A stretch of 64,000 nucleotides of DNA, from assembly GCA_001695595.3 (NCBI GenBank), contig MBPM02000035.1:620001-684000 (forward strand). Direction: 5' to 3'. Source of the DNA: Plasmopara viticola (lineage: Eukaryota; Oomycota; Peronosporomycetes; Peronosporales; Peronosporaceae). Position numbers and translations under genes: made by a program. Below are positions 12,523 through 23,458 of this stretch, in pieces (position 1 is the first letter of the stretch; every line of letters begins with the position of its first letter). The notes beneath the pieces are model-generated. The model saw nothing but the letters and a program-made list of their open reading frames with translations, was not told the origin of the DNA and did not search any database.

Positions 12523-13402
12523 ATGAAAAAGCGCACCGAAGTCCTCCAAGGAAGTGGTAACTATTACCACTGGAAGTTCAACATGAGGATGACCCTGGTG
12601 CGGAAGGGTGTCCTGGGACACATCATGGCCGTCAAGGAAGAGAAGGACGTCCCGAAGGCGTGGCTTCTTAATGATGCCAAGGCGTTAGGCATCATTGCTC
12701 AAGGCGTTGAGATCCAGCACCAGTCCAAGATTCGGTTGGCTACGCGTGCTATGGAGGCGTGGGGAACCCTCCGCGATTTCTAGAAAAGCTCGACTCTTCA
12801 CAATCGTGTTGTGATGACTTGTCGACTACATGAGTTCAAGAAGGAAAGTGGAATAAGCATGGCAGAGCATCTGGACTCTTTTGACGAGCTAGAAGTGGGA
12901 CTACAGACTACGGGAGAGCAAATTGATGAGTCACGCCAGCTAATGGTACTTCTCAGCAGTCTACCTTCGAAGTACGACTTCATTTCGTCGAATGTGGAAA
13001 TCCAAGGGACATTTCGTTGATAGAAGTCAAGGAGAAGCTGCTCAAAGAGTCAGAGAAGCTGCAGAGGAAAGAAGCAACAGAGAAAGCGTTTCGCGTAAAT
13101 GGAAATGCTCGAAGATTCAAAGTGGACGGGACAATGGACGAAAGAATGGTCCTCCACGCAATAACGGCAGATTTGAGGGCAAGTGCTTGAACTGTGACCA
13201 GTTTGGACACATGAAGCGGAACTGCCCGGCCGGTAAGAGATTCAACAGCGACGACACGGTGTTTGCTGTTGGTGAAGGGAAGTCATCAGGATGGCGTATT
13301 GACAGTGGAGCAACTTCCCACATGACCCCGCATAGGAAGGACTTGTTTAATTACGAGGGCCTAGAAGCTAGCATCGAAGTCACGATTGCAGACAAGAAGT
13401 AG
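12523..13402 (+). pseudogene. copia gag and protease region
   Basis: The gag start is the ATG at 12,523 (GSGNYYHWKFNMRMTLV, a typical copia gag N-terminus). The frame stops at 12,783, resumes at 12,811-13,020 (QLMVLLSSLPSKYDF), shifts, and continues to 13,402. A CCHC zinc knuckle (CLNCDQFGHMKRNC) is at about 13,183-13,225 and the aspartic protease motif DSGATSHMT at about 13,301-13,327. The product would be a capsid protein plus the processing protease. An in-frame stop and frameshifts inactivate it. Confidence 0.85.
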
Positions 13403-14480
13403 TTGCTTGTCAAAGGAACCAGCGCGGTAAAATTGACTGGTTTGAACGGAATGGTTGACGTTTTGCACATATCCGGACTCGACAGAAGGTTGCTGTCAGT
13501 TGGCAAGCTGGCAGAGCGTGGCATAAGTGTGGAATTTTCGCGTTCGTCATAAGTCATTTGGAACAAGAAGCAAGCAATTGCATCGGGCACAAAAGTTGAA
13601 AAGTCGTATTTTTTTGACTGTGAGCAAGAAGAATCATGTCTGGTTGAATATACCAGGGCTGACAATCAGTGGGAGCTTTGGCATGTACGCTTGGGGCACC
13701 CCAGCAAGAATGCGCTGATTAGGACACAGCGTTTAACTAATGGTTCCCAACTATTAAGCAAAGTGTGGAAATATTATGTGCCGGGTGTTTATAGGGCAAG
13801 CAGACGGTCACGGTGTTTCCGTCTCGTTCAATGACAAAGACGACACGTGTGCTGGAGCGTGTTCACACCGATGTAATGGGGACAATGAGAAATATCTCGA
13901 AGGGTGATGCCAAATACATTCTCACGTTTGTGAATGACTTTTCACGATATGTTGCATATTTTCCGATCAAGAGCAAGAGTGAAGTGGCTGGCAACGACTA
14001 AGATGTTTGCGATCCGACAACGGAACCGAGTTCGTAAACAAGAAAATGGCTGGAATATGTCAAGAGAACGGCATTGTACACCAGCGCTCCGTCCTATACA
14101 GCCCGCAGCAGATGGAGTGGCGGAGCGTATGAACAGGACTATTATGGAGAAAGCCCGCAGCATGTTACACTACAAGAGCGATTCGACGGAATGGTGGGCG
14201 GAATGGATCACCTGCGCGTATTTGGTTCGCAAGTCTACGCTCGTATTGACGATGTGAAACGGACCAAGTATGTTTCTTGGCTATGTCAAGGGTTATCGCG
14301 TGTTTGACTTGGAGAATGCCAAATTTAGAGTGACCCGCTCTGTAAAGTTGAATGGGCGTGAGGTGGACGGCATCTACGACACGCATGAGCTTAAGCCAGA
14401 AACAGATATTCAAGTTGTTCGGATGGTGATGAAGTCAATGTTCAGCATCAAGTGGATCGACAGTCAGTTCCGGACGATTT
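13403..14480 (+). pseudogene. copia integrase region
   Basis: Pieces of the integrase core are readable in several frames: ERVHTDVMGTM at about 13,855, FVNDFSRYVAYFPIKSKSE at about 13,930-13,980, and DGVAERMNRTIMEKARSML at about 14,110-14,165. The segment at 14,270-14,400 corresponds to the integrase C-terminus (MFLGYVKGYRVFDLE). Frameshifts near 13,560, 14,000 and 14,260 break it. Confidence 0.8.
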
Positions 14481-14803
14481 AATGGGGGCTGTCGAAGAGA
14501 CAGTCGAGGATGTCGATATGGGTGATGTGGATCGTACGCCAAGCGCCGTTGTACAGCGGCTAATACCTTCTGAGAGCCCTGTACGAAAGGGCTTGAGCTA
14601 ACGAAGTATCATCAGCCTTCCCAAGTGCAACAAGAAGACCGTTTGGTGTTTCGATCTGAAGTGGAGCGAACACGAATAAGACGTGAGCCAGTGCTAATGC
14701 TAAGAAACGGTTCCGATGGTGGAGGCAGTGAGGGCCCACCGACTCCAAAGCGTGCTAGGATTGACGAAGATGGACAATTGCGGAAGTCTTTCTTGCCTAC
14801 GCC

Positions 14804-16404
14804 GTGAATATTGACGATAATACGGACTCACCGACTACTTATACTCAAGCAATGGCAAGCGACGATACAATGAAATGGCGCGAAGCTATAGATGCTGAGC
14901 TTCGCTCTCACGAAGAGAATAAAACGTGGACATTGCAGCCACGAGGGAAGATTGGACGAACAATTGGATCACGATGGGTATTTGCCAAGAAGCGTGATCG
15001 GAATGGCGCTATCGTGCGATACAAGGCACGACTGGTCGCGAAAGGTATCAAGCAGAAGTATGGCGTTGACTTTTTCGAGACGTATTCCCCGGTTGCCAAC
15101 ATGAACTCGATCCGAATATTTCTCGAGGTATGTGTTGAATGTGGGTATCAAATGGAACAGCTGGACGTCGACACGGCTTTTCTCAATAGCGTGTTGACGG
15201 ACAACGTTTTTATGGAAGTTCCGCTTGGTGTCAACAATGCTCAAGTATACATATGTCAACTAAACAAGGCTATTTACGGACTGAAGCAAGCAGCAAGTGC
15301 CTGGAACAAGGCAAGACATCGTGTCTTCGTCAGGAATGGCTTTGAGAGTTGCGGAGCAGATCAATGTGTTTGTGTCAAGAGCACTAAAGAAGGTTTTCTT
15401 ACGTTGGATTATATGTGGATGACATGATTATTGCAGCAAGAAGCAGCAAAGAATTAAATCAAGTAAAGGGAGTACTCAAGAATGCTTTCAAGATGAAGGA
15501 GCTTGGTCGGGCGGAATTAATTTTGGGTATGGAAATTGATCACGACAGGTCAGCTGGAATATTGATGATCAAACAAACTCGCAACATCGATGACGTGGTC
15601 AAGCGATTCGGTCAACAAGATGCCAAGAATGAAAACCCATGCGTATCAGGATTGAAGCTGTCGTCAAAGCAGTCGCCCACAACGGAAGAGGGACGGTCGA
15701 CAATGCGATCAAAGCCTTATCGCTCTTTGATTAGATGCTTGCTGTACATGACGACATGCACTCGGCCTGATATTGCTTACGTGGTGACACAGCTATCACG
15801 TTTTCTGGAGAATCCAGGACTACAACATTGGAGAGCAGCAATTCGAGTAGTACGGTATCTGAAGACCACGCGTCAAATCGGTATCGTCTACCGAGGAAGT
15901 GGAAGCGTTGCGGTCAAAGCATACTCGGATGCAGATTGGGGCAGCAACACGGATGACAGACGCTCAGTCTCGGGAATTATGGTCATGATTGCAAGCGCAC
16001 CAGTGGTATTTAAGTCGAAGTACCAGCGGACAGTTGCGCTGAGCTCAAAGGAAGCTGAGTATATGGCTCTCAGCTTATGCACACAAGAAGTTCTTTAGAC
16101 GCAGGCAATGCTAAAGGACATGGGTCACGAGCAAGTTGCAGACACACAGGTTTAAGAAGACAACCAAGGTTCTATTGCGTTGGCCAATAACGCCGGATAC
16201 CATGCTAGGACAAAGCACGTGGATATCAAGCACCACTTTATTCGTGAGAACGTGCAAGAAGGACTGTTGAAGATCGAATACATTGACACGAAGAGTCAGC
16301 TTGCAGATATGCTGACGAAGGCAGTTGAAACCAAGATGCTGAAGTATTTGCGCGAAGCAGCCGTAATCAAGACAAAGTCAGCAACAAAGGACACACAGCA
16401 TTAG
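14804..16404 (+). pseudogene. copia reverse transcriptase and RNase H
   Basis: The first frame (14,804-15,427) holds the copia RT start (GSRWVFAKKRDRNGAIVRYK, YSPVANMNSIRI, YGLKQAASAWN). A frameshift falls just before the YVDD catalytic box: the bases near 15,409-15,426 read LYVDDM in the other frame, which continues from 15,415 to 16,098 and includes the RNase H segment (SKEAEYMAL). A stop at 16,096-16,098 separates the final part, 16,180-16,404, with TKHVDIKHHFIRE and SQLADMLTKA. All core motifs are present but not in one frame. Confidence 0.88.
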
Positions 16405-16417
16405 CGGTGAGTGGGAC

Positions 16418-16563
16418 TGTTACAATTACACTGCTGAATGCATGTTAAACAGGTGGATGGCTTCACAGTATTTACAAGTACGTTGCAGTTAATAATTACA
16501 TATGGTAGCCGTTCATTGGCCAAGATAAATATATTCACTTCGGTTTTTGCTTTCTACTTAACA
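16418..16563 (+). repeat. copia 3' LTR
   Basis: 146 bp, preceded by a purine-rich tract (GCGGTGAGTGGGAC) and followed by the CGCGG target duplicate. Confidence 0.9.
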
Positions 16564-16568
16564 CGCGG

Positions 16569-18134
16569 ACATACACTACTTTGGATTGTATGTTCACCTA
16601 GCGTGCAATCCAAAGTATGGTACCGATTTAACGATAGATGCAGTAATCCTATAACCAACTATTGACATCAAGTACACTTGAGGAAATACTTCCTTTCCTC
16701 AATGTAATATTAGAGAATATGAAGTGCCTTCAGCAACCCATTAATTGTACTATACATCCTTAATTTTTTACTTCTGGAGATATAAACATCATCGAAAACG
16801 ACTTACTCTTTGCAATATGCTAACAATTCACGGAGCATAATTTGTTTTTGACAAGCCATTGGTCTCAAAAGGGTACAACGACTAGCTGGTGAAGATATCT
16901 ACGCAAACCTGAAGGAATGCTAAGGCAAACAAATAGCTCTGTTGAAGCAAATTTGAAAAAAAAGACAGAGTCATTCGCATCGAGTATACCAGCTTCTAGC
17001 TTGATTTCAAATTAGGCTAAAATAGCTCGCGGTAAGATAAATGATGTGGATAATTTTGTTGTGGATCGAAGACGTAGACAGAAACTGACGCGTATGTTTT
17101 CTTTTATGGTGGAAATTTCTCCTGGGGAAGTTTGAAGTGTCAGCTGGCGCGAGTCTATTCAACACTGTTACGCCTATCAAATAGAATCATGCATCTCATT
17201 AGTCGCCAAGCACAAAAGGAGCTGGCGGACTTTGTCGAGGGAATTCAAATTACTTTTATCAGCTTGTTATGCTACGTTAGGAGTCGGCTAGACGAGATGG
17301 CTCGGCATCCTTTTTCAGGTAAATATGCCATTACCGTCTACATGGAAAAATTCAGCCCAAAATAGACCATTTTGTGCTTATTCTGCCTCTTTTTATAAAC
17401 ACTAGCAAGAGTTGGTAAGGTCCTGCGCGTATTATCGAATGAAACCACATGTTCCACCGCCTGTGTAGTCAATCCCTTTGAATTTCAATCTCGCGATGAT
17501 ACTGTCAGGCGGAGTGCTTAACGCGTTAGCTTTCTTATCTTAAGATTATATGTATTAGCACTCATCGTCTACAGTATGGACTATCGGGATATTTAATCCC
17601 GTTCGCTACCTAAACTTTCGTTTCTCAGTGTCAGTAAAATTGTTGCCTTCGCCATTGATCTTCCTTCTATTATCAACGCATTTTATCACTCCAATTGAAA
17701 TTCTATTACCCTCCATTAACACTCGAGTTTACCAGTTTTGAAATGTTCGGGCGAAATCACAGAGCAAAAGCCAGATCCAAAAGTCTCATCTATGCAGGGT
17801 ATATATTTATAATTGGCCACCATTTGTTCTTACCGTTATTTGCAGCACCTTATTGCAGCGTAGATTGAAAGCTTTGGCTAAAGCGTCAAAAACGTACATG
17901 CTTCTTGAAGAACCGAACATTATTAGTAAGCGCTGTCGTATTTCAAATTATTTTGTTGGACTTTAAGGTATTTCGAAATTTATAAACTTCTCCTTCACGT
18001 TGTCTGACCTGCTTGTTCGAATGGAATAAAAATCAGGCCTTCCCAAATTTTACGGATCTACAGTTTGTAAAGCTTGTGTCCTTGCTGTGCGATCGGGGCT
18101 AACAGAACGAGAGAGGAAAATATAGATTAATTCT
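16569..18134. other. Gene-free spacer sequence
   Basis: No supported gene. A 12-bp perfect inverted repeat (TACTTTGGATTG / CAATCCAAAGTA) lies at 16,577-16,588 and 16,606-16,617, close to the copia insertion. A 77-codon open frame at 17,132-17,365 shows no recognisable domain. Confidence 0.3.
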
Positions 18135-18690
18135 TGTCACCGGCTGGTTGGCCGGCAGCGGCTACCCACGCCATAAATTACATTGTTCCAAAAATGTACA
18201 TACTATCTACAGGAATCTGTGGCTGTAAGAACTTAAGACCGAGATTTAGACGTTTCAAAATCATATAAAGTCAAGAACTTATTGGTAAAAAAAAATAGCC
18301 AGGATGTGTAAAACCCTGATGGAGTACAGGAGAATGACAGGCTTTATTGCGGTAGCTGTAGATGGCTGAGATCCACCATTAAACCTATAGAGCGACAAAA
18401 AATCAAAGAACTCTTCCTTTACCTCTTCTTCGTTTGCTTAAGCATCAAATGCTCCGTCTTCGAGTTCCACCCCGATCGCACTCCAAGCAATCGACTTCCC
18501 AAGAAATTGTCTACGCGACCGTGGTACACAGTAATATATGTCGTGTCAAGTGAATGAGCTTGAGGCAAGGGTTCTCGCTACTACGTAGTGAAAATCAAGT
18601 CATCCCGTGATTATTGGTACAAGCCACAAAGTGGGGAATACTAGATTATGGAGGGTAGTTATTTCAGCACAAACGTAACGTAAAGTGGCT
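18135..18690 (+). mobile_element. Possible solo gypsy LTR
   Basis: The stretch begins TGTCACCGGCTGG with the same GC-rich short inverted repeat found at the start of the LTRs at 994 (minus) and 7,837. Later segments such as CAGGATGTGTAAAACCC also resemble them. No internal gypsy coding sequence is attached. The end is approximate. Confidence 0.45.
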
Positions 18691-18857
18691 GCTTAGTGTG
18701 CTTGCACACTAGATGTCTGGGGCGCATTCAGTTGATTTGTGGCTTGATGTTCATTTCGTTTGATGGATCCCTATCCCACGAAAATCAACTGAAGGAATTC
18801 AATTATTTGTACCCTACTGCACTAATTAATCATTGGACGATACGTTTCTTGGATCTG

Positions 18858-19213
18858 TCGCGATCGTTATCGAATTATCAGCTTCTTTGCGTGGACACTC
18901 TACGGTTTGAGAATACTCTGCTTGGCCTCCTAGTATTAACTACTTGGAGACCAAGCAGAGTGTCCACAATCATCGAAAGTACCGAGAGCATTAAGGTTAA
19001 TCTCTGCATTGGCTGTGCGAGCCGCATCGTGGCATGAGCTCATTAACGTTTTGTTGCTTTTCAAAATGCAGAGATCAACCTTGATGCTCTGGGATCGTCG
19101 ATGATTAAGGACAATCTGCTTGGTCTACTAGTACTTAATTGATTGCTCATTCATGCCAAATTATGTAAACCCGCTTCTCAGAACAATGATCTTTTTGTCT
19201 CGATCGTTATCAA
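18858..19213. repeat. Palindromic (fold-back) element at the inner end of the right arm
   Basis: Inverted counterpart of 11,709-12,057. It starts TGTCGCGATCGTTATC at 18,857 and ends with TGTCTCGATCGTTATC at about 19,198. Internal complementary blocks (CTTGGCCTCCTAGTA, GGAGACCAAGCAGAG, CAGAGATCAACCTTGATGC) would form a long hairpin. Non-coding. Confidence 0.65.
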
Positions 19214-19825
19214 TTCCAGACGTGCAAGAATTTTTGCATTGCGAATGATCTATATCCTGCAGAACTTTCAAATTCGCTCCAGCCAATCAAAGATCATTAT
19301 TATAGCTTAGAGTACTGGATTGAGGGCTAGTTAATGGCTCCCTTAGTAAAAATATAAGGAAATTCTCGAAGATGTGGTCATTACATTTTAAAAGATGAGT
19401 TTGCGCCGTTTCAACAACTTGAAGAACATCTCTTTTCATATTTCAAATTTTAGTTGCATAACACCCGATAATGTCTTGCACACGTAAACAGGCGCAGTGT
19501 ATGAGATGGTGGGGATGAAGTTGGTGCTGATGTTGCTCTCAGTGCTGCAGATCCGCGCTGTCAAAATGTATTTATTGTACAGCCGAGTTATTCTAAAACA
19601 AAAAAGAAAAACAATTGGGTCGGTCGTTGATTTGTGTCGCGAAGGTCGCTGTCAGTTTTTGCGTCTACTAAATACGGTTCCGTGCTTCGATTGTATATGT
19701 ACTTTCAATCCATTAAAATGTCGCAATGGTGGAGAGCTTTAATCATTTCGTTACTTACGTCAAAGTATGAGACAGGCGGTTCTGACAGACAGAGCAAGTG
19801 GGCCTTTCTAAAATACATGGAAAAA

Positions 19826-20149
19826 AGCTTCGGAAAAGGTTGGGGTGACGCCCTCCTTCCAAGCGCGGGGGCTAAATGCTCGCGCGCTTCGGGCAGGTGC
19901 TCTCGGGCATCTGCAGGTCTCTAACGAGTCTCACCCTCGACGCGACGGTTTCCAGCACCAGGGCGCCACCTGGGCTCTTACCAAGTCAGAGCTAAACAAA
20001 ATAATGGAAAACCCTCACGACCTCGGTGCTGGCTGCACTACCCGCCGAACGAGACCCGACGTATGCGGACACCACTCTATGCCGTGGACTAGCCAGACTG
20101 AGCCTAGCACGTGCATAACTTGGCAACGCGATAACGTAATACATTACAT
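19826..20149 (+). mobile_element. Short non-autonomous LINE-derived (SINE-like) element
   Basis: About 325 bp. It has the same 5' end (CGGAAAAGGTTGGGGTGACG) and 3' end (GCGATAACGTAATACATTAC) as the truncated LINE at 48,619-49,768 but lacks the interior. The target duplication TACATGGAAAAA is at 19,814-19,825 and 20,150-20,161. The left arm of the inverted duplication has the same flank without the insertion (11,107-11,117). Related copies are at 33,798 and 60,924. Confidence 0.85.
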
Positions 20150-20161
20150 TACATGGAAAAA

Positions 20162-21690
20162 TGTCACAATGATTGACCACATATCAATTTCATGCGTGTG
20201 CATTTGATACAGTTCTTTTCAAGCCAGTGGCTGATTCTTGCAAGAGTCAAGAATCACGTATGGAAGGGCGCTTTTTTTTTATTGGTTGCAACGCGTCGAG
20301 CTTGGAACAAGACCGGACTTTAAAACCAACTACCGTGACGAACACAAGTGGAGTCAGGTGCAGACAATGCTTTTGCTGACAGCGAAATATCCAGTAGGAC
20401 TTTTGAAACGTCTGCTCGATTGATTTTTATTCAATCAGTTCCTGAAGAGAAATTCTCAGCGAGAGATCAAATCGATCGATGCTGAGACAGGCACGGCGCG
20501 CGTATGGTGGAGCGTCATTGGCTCGAAAAAACACATTCTTTACACCGCGGATGTCCAGGCTATACGATAGGACCAAGTGAATTGCTCGCCTTCACCAATT
20601 AACGATACGCCTGACTACCTGATTGGGTATGGCGTGTATCATGTATCGCAATTATCAGTGACCAAGCACGCCTTCGCATTTACGCAGTACCACGTGTGAC
20701 CATCTTCGCTTCAATCTGAGCTTTAGGTCGATATACACGAGGACAGTAATCTCGAATCGTTACAGCAATTTACTACATGTAATGTACCCAAAAAATGCTC
20801 GTATGGGAAGGTGCTGATTCCTATACAGCGCGCCACGAACGATAAAAAGGGCGAGCTGTTGGTACTTTACAACTTGGCCATCGAGCCGCGAGCCGCTCTA
20901 GTTGATCAAGACCAGAAGTTGCTGATAAGCCATTTTATATCAATATACCGTATTGTAGAGTGCCGTAAATGCCCATACGTGCTACTCGATCTTTTTATTG
21001 ATTCTGTCCCGCGAACTACAGATAGAGCGAGCTGTTAGACTCTAACAGAAGCTTCGAGACGCTCTATCTGATCAAACCGTGTAAGTCATATGGTAGCAAT
21101 AACTCATATGGAGAGTGTCCCATTATCGCATGGGTGGGTAGCTGCTCCCCGATCTTCTTGCAGATCCTGTCATGTTCTTTATAGCGCGACCGAATTGATA
21201 AGAAGAGCAATCTTGCAACTTAACTTACGGGCTTTTAGCAGACGCAGGTCACTTTGTCTGACCAAGAACGGAAGATGCTCTTCTCACTGATTATGAATGA
21301 CAACGCGACAGGATTAATATCAAGATCAGGTAATAGCTATGTGTGGAACGGTACTGTCCCTAACATTTATGGGCTAGTGTTCTCCGTGGAACGGTATCTA
21401 TAATTGTGGCCTTTATAAATTATTGCGAAATCCACTAATTTCGTGCTTCAGTGGCTAAACCAATGCAGAATTTATACGGAAAGCCTTTACTATTGCACTG
21501 CCTATCTTGAACCTTTTTCATGAGATGGATCCGGGTTCAGTGCAAAAAACTTCGCACAAGGAGGCGTCATACTTATTTCGTTTTGCTACATGGCGTCCGT
21601 AAGTCTGCAAAATCGTTGGCACCAGGTTAGCACTTTGGAATTTTCCTTCTACTCCCCACAGCCTTCCAAGCCACAATTCTGAACGACCCC
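20162..21690 (+). repeat. 5' flank of the first plus-strand GIP gene
   Basis: No gene is supported. It mirrors 9,581-11,100. The last 600 bp are also copied at 22,880-23,458 before the next GIP gene. The CTTCTACTCC tract about 40 bp before the ATG is present in all copies. Confidence 0.6.
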
Positions 21691-22461
21691 ATGAAGACTT
21701 CTACCACCATTGCTGCTGTTTGTATGGCGATTGCCGGTGTCGCTGTCAACGCTGAGCACACTTCGCGAGAGCTTATTTTAGGGGCGCTCCCCATTGAAAA
21801 GGGCACGAAGAAGTATGTTGCCGGCCTTCGCGATGATACCGATGAATCTAGCTATTGCGGCGGTGTGTTGGTTGCTCCAAAATTCGTTGCCACCACTAAA
21901 ATATGCCTCGATATACGGGTTCCAACCCACGTTACTATAGGTACGGGCTTTCAAAGCCAGACGTCGGATGGAGAGCGCATTAAAATTGCGTCAATTCACG
22001 TTCACCCCAAGTTCAACTACACATATAATAGCTATAATTTTGTTCTGTTAAAACTGGCCGAACCGAGCAAGTTTTCAGCCATTTCCCTCCCTAGTGCAGC
22101 CGATGCGAAATTTCGGGACAACGTACCGGCAACGGCCTTGGGCTGGGGTATTCCTGATTTTCCCGGCCGCGACGGTCTATTGACTGTAAATATGTCAGTC
22201 TGGGGCGGCAATGTGTGCCAATCGTATCAGGAAGTCGATGAAACGAACATGTGCGCACACCGTGTCTCGAAAAATACAAACCAGTGCATATATTCTGGTG
22301 GTGGTCCACTAATCAAGGAGCATGAGAAGGGCGATAAGGATGACATTCTCTTTGGTCTGCTCGTCCAACATGAAGGGTGCGGTGGCGATGGTTCTCCGGA
22401 CATTTTTTCGCGTGTGACGTCCGCTGTCGAATGGTTCGAACTCATGTTTTCAAGCATTTAG
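21691..22461 (+). CDS. Glucanase-inhibitor-protein-like secreted serine protease homologue
   Basis: 256 residues, a usual length for the family. An N-terminal signal peptide (about residues 1-21) is followed by a single trypsin-like domain starting near ILGALPI. Catalytic residues are replaced: the His site reads VATTKIC, the Asp site YNFVLLKL and the Ser site YSGGGPL. The protein should therefore be proteolytically inactive, as known oomycete GIPs are; those act outside the cell by binding host beta-1,3-endoglucanases. The fold is otherwise intact (YCGGVLVAPKFVA, ALGWGIP, FSRVTSAVEWF). The intact frame beside the broken mirror copy at 8,833-9,580 suggests that this copy is maintained. The specific target of this paralogue is inferred only. 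Confidence 0.9.
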   Translation: MKTSTTIAAVCMAIAGVAVNAEHTSRELILGALPIEKGTKKYVAGLRDDTDESSYCGGVLVAPKFVATTKICLDIRVPTHVTIGTGFQSQTSDGERIKIASIHVHPKFNYTYNSYNFVLLKLAEPSKFSAISLPSAADAKFRDNVPATALGWGIPDFPGRDGLLTVNMSVWGGNVCQSYQEVDETNMCAHRVSKNTNQCIYSGGGPLIKEHEKGDKDDILFGLLVQHEGCGGDGSPDIFSRVTSAVEWFELMFSSI

Positions 22462-23458
22462 TCGAGCTCACAAGCTATGCTTTCCAAAAAAGCATCTTTT
22501 GCTTCTTTTTCACATAAACTTTTTAAAATGGTCGTTGTTGATACCCTTTATTGGTTCTTTTTTTTCATCAATTTGAATATGGCTGAATAGCAGGTGGAGT
22601 CTTCCAAAGTCAGGAAGTAGTCGTGATTTGTACTGAAGGTTGCTACTTTTATTGGCTAAAGTGCGTCAAGCATGTCAAGACCAGCCTCTGAAATCGAATG
22701 CTATGAAGTGCACGATCGGGTCAGGTGTAGAGACAATGCTTTTGCTGACAGCGTATGTCGTTTGAAACGCCTACTTGATAATGCAGCTACTACTTGGGTC
22801 CTCTTGCGATACCCTTATCAAGAGACCAAATTGATTGATACTCAAACAGACTACAATTTACCCAGCACACAAGAAGTCATATGATAGCAATAACTCATAT
22901 GGAGAGTGTCCCATAACTGCATAGGTGGGTAGCTGCTCCCCGATCTTCTTGCAGATCCTGTCATGTTCTTCATAGCGCGACCGAATCGATAAGAAGAGCG
23001 ATCTCGCAACTTAACTTACGAGCTTTAAGACGGCCAAGTCACTTTGCCTGACCAAGAGCGGAAGATGCTCTTCTCACTGACTCTGAATTACAACGCGACA
23101 GAACCAATATCAAGATCAGGGAATAGCTATGTGTGGAACGGTGCTATCCCCAACACTTATGGGCTAGTGTTCTCCAAGGAACGGTACCTATAAGTGTGGC
23201 TCTTTTTTATGAATTATTGCGACGTCCATTTATTTCGTGCTTCAGTGGCTATACCAATGTAGAATATCAACGCAAACCTTCCTTCTACTATTGCACTGCC
23301 TATCTTGAACCCCAATCATGAGGTTCAGTGCAAAAAACTCGCACAAGAAGGCGCCAAATGGCGTCCGAAAGTCCGCAAATATTTTGACACCAGATTAACA
23401 CTCTGGAACTATCCTTCTACTCCACACAGCCTTCCGAGCCACAACTCTGCACGACTCA
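22462..23458 (+). repeat. GIP 3' flank followed by duplicated GIP 5' flank
   Basis: 22,462-22,870 resembles 8,416-8,832 in reverse complement, that is, the 3' flank. At 22,880 it passes abruptly into a copy of 21,080-21,690, the 5' flank. The join at 22,870-22,880 is the breakpoint of a tandem duplication of the gene. No gene is encoded. Confidence 0.65.

Larger units (their letters stand above)
12328..16563 (+). mobile_element. Ty1/copia LTR retrotransposon, structurally complete but with broken ORFs
   Basis: The element is bounded by LTRs of 145 and 146 bp that begin TGTTACAATTACA and end TTAACA, with a 5-bp target duplication CGCGG at 12,323-12,327 and 16,564-16,568. The internal order is gag, protease, integrase, RT, RNase H, which is the copia order. 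The LTRs differ by roughly eight substitutions and one indel by eye, so the insertion is not recent. Stops and frameshifts split gag-pol into at least seven pieces, so it is unlikely to move on its own. It sits in the spacer of the large inverted duplication and has no counterpart in either arm. Confidence 0.93.
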
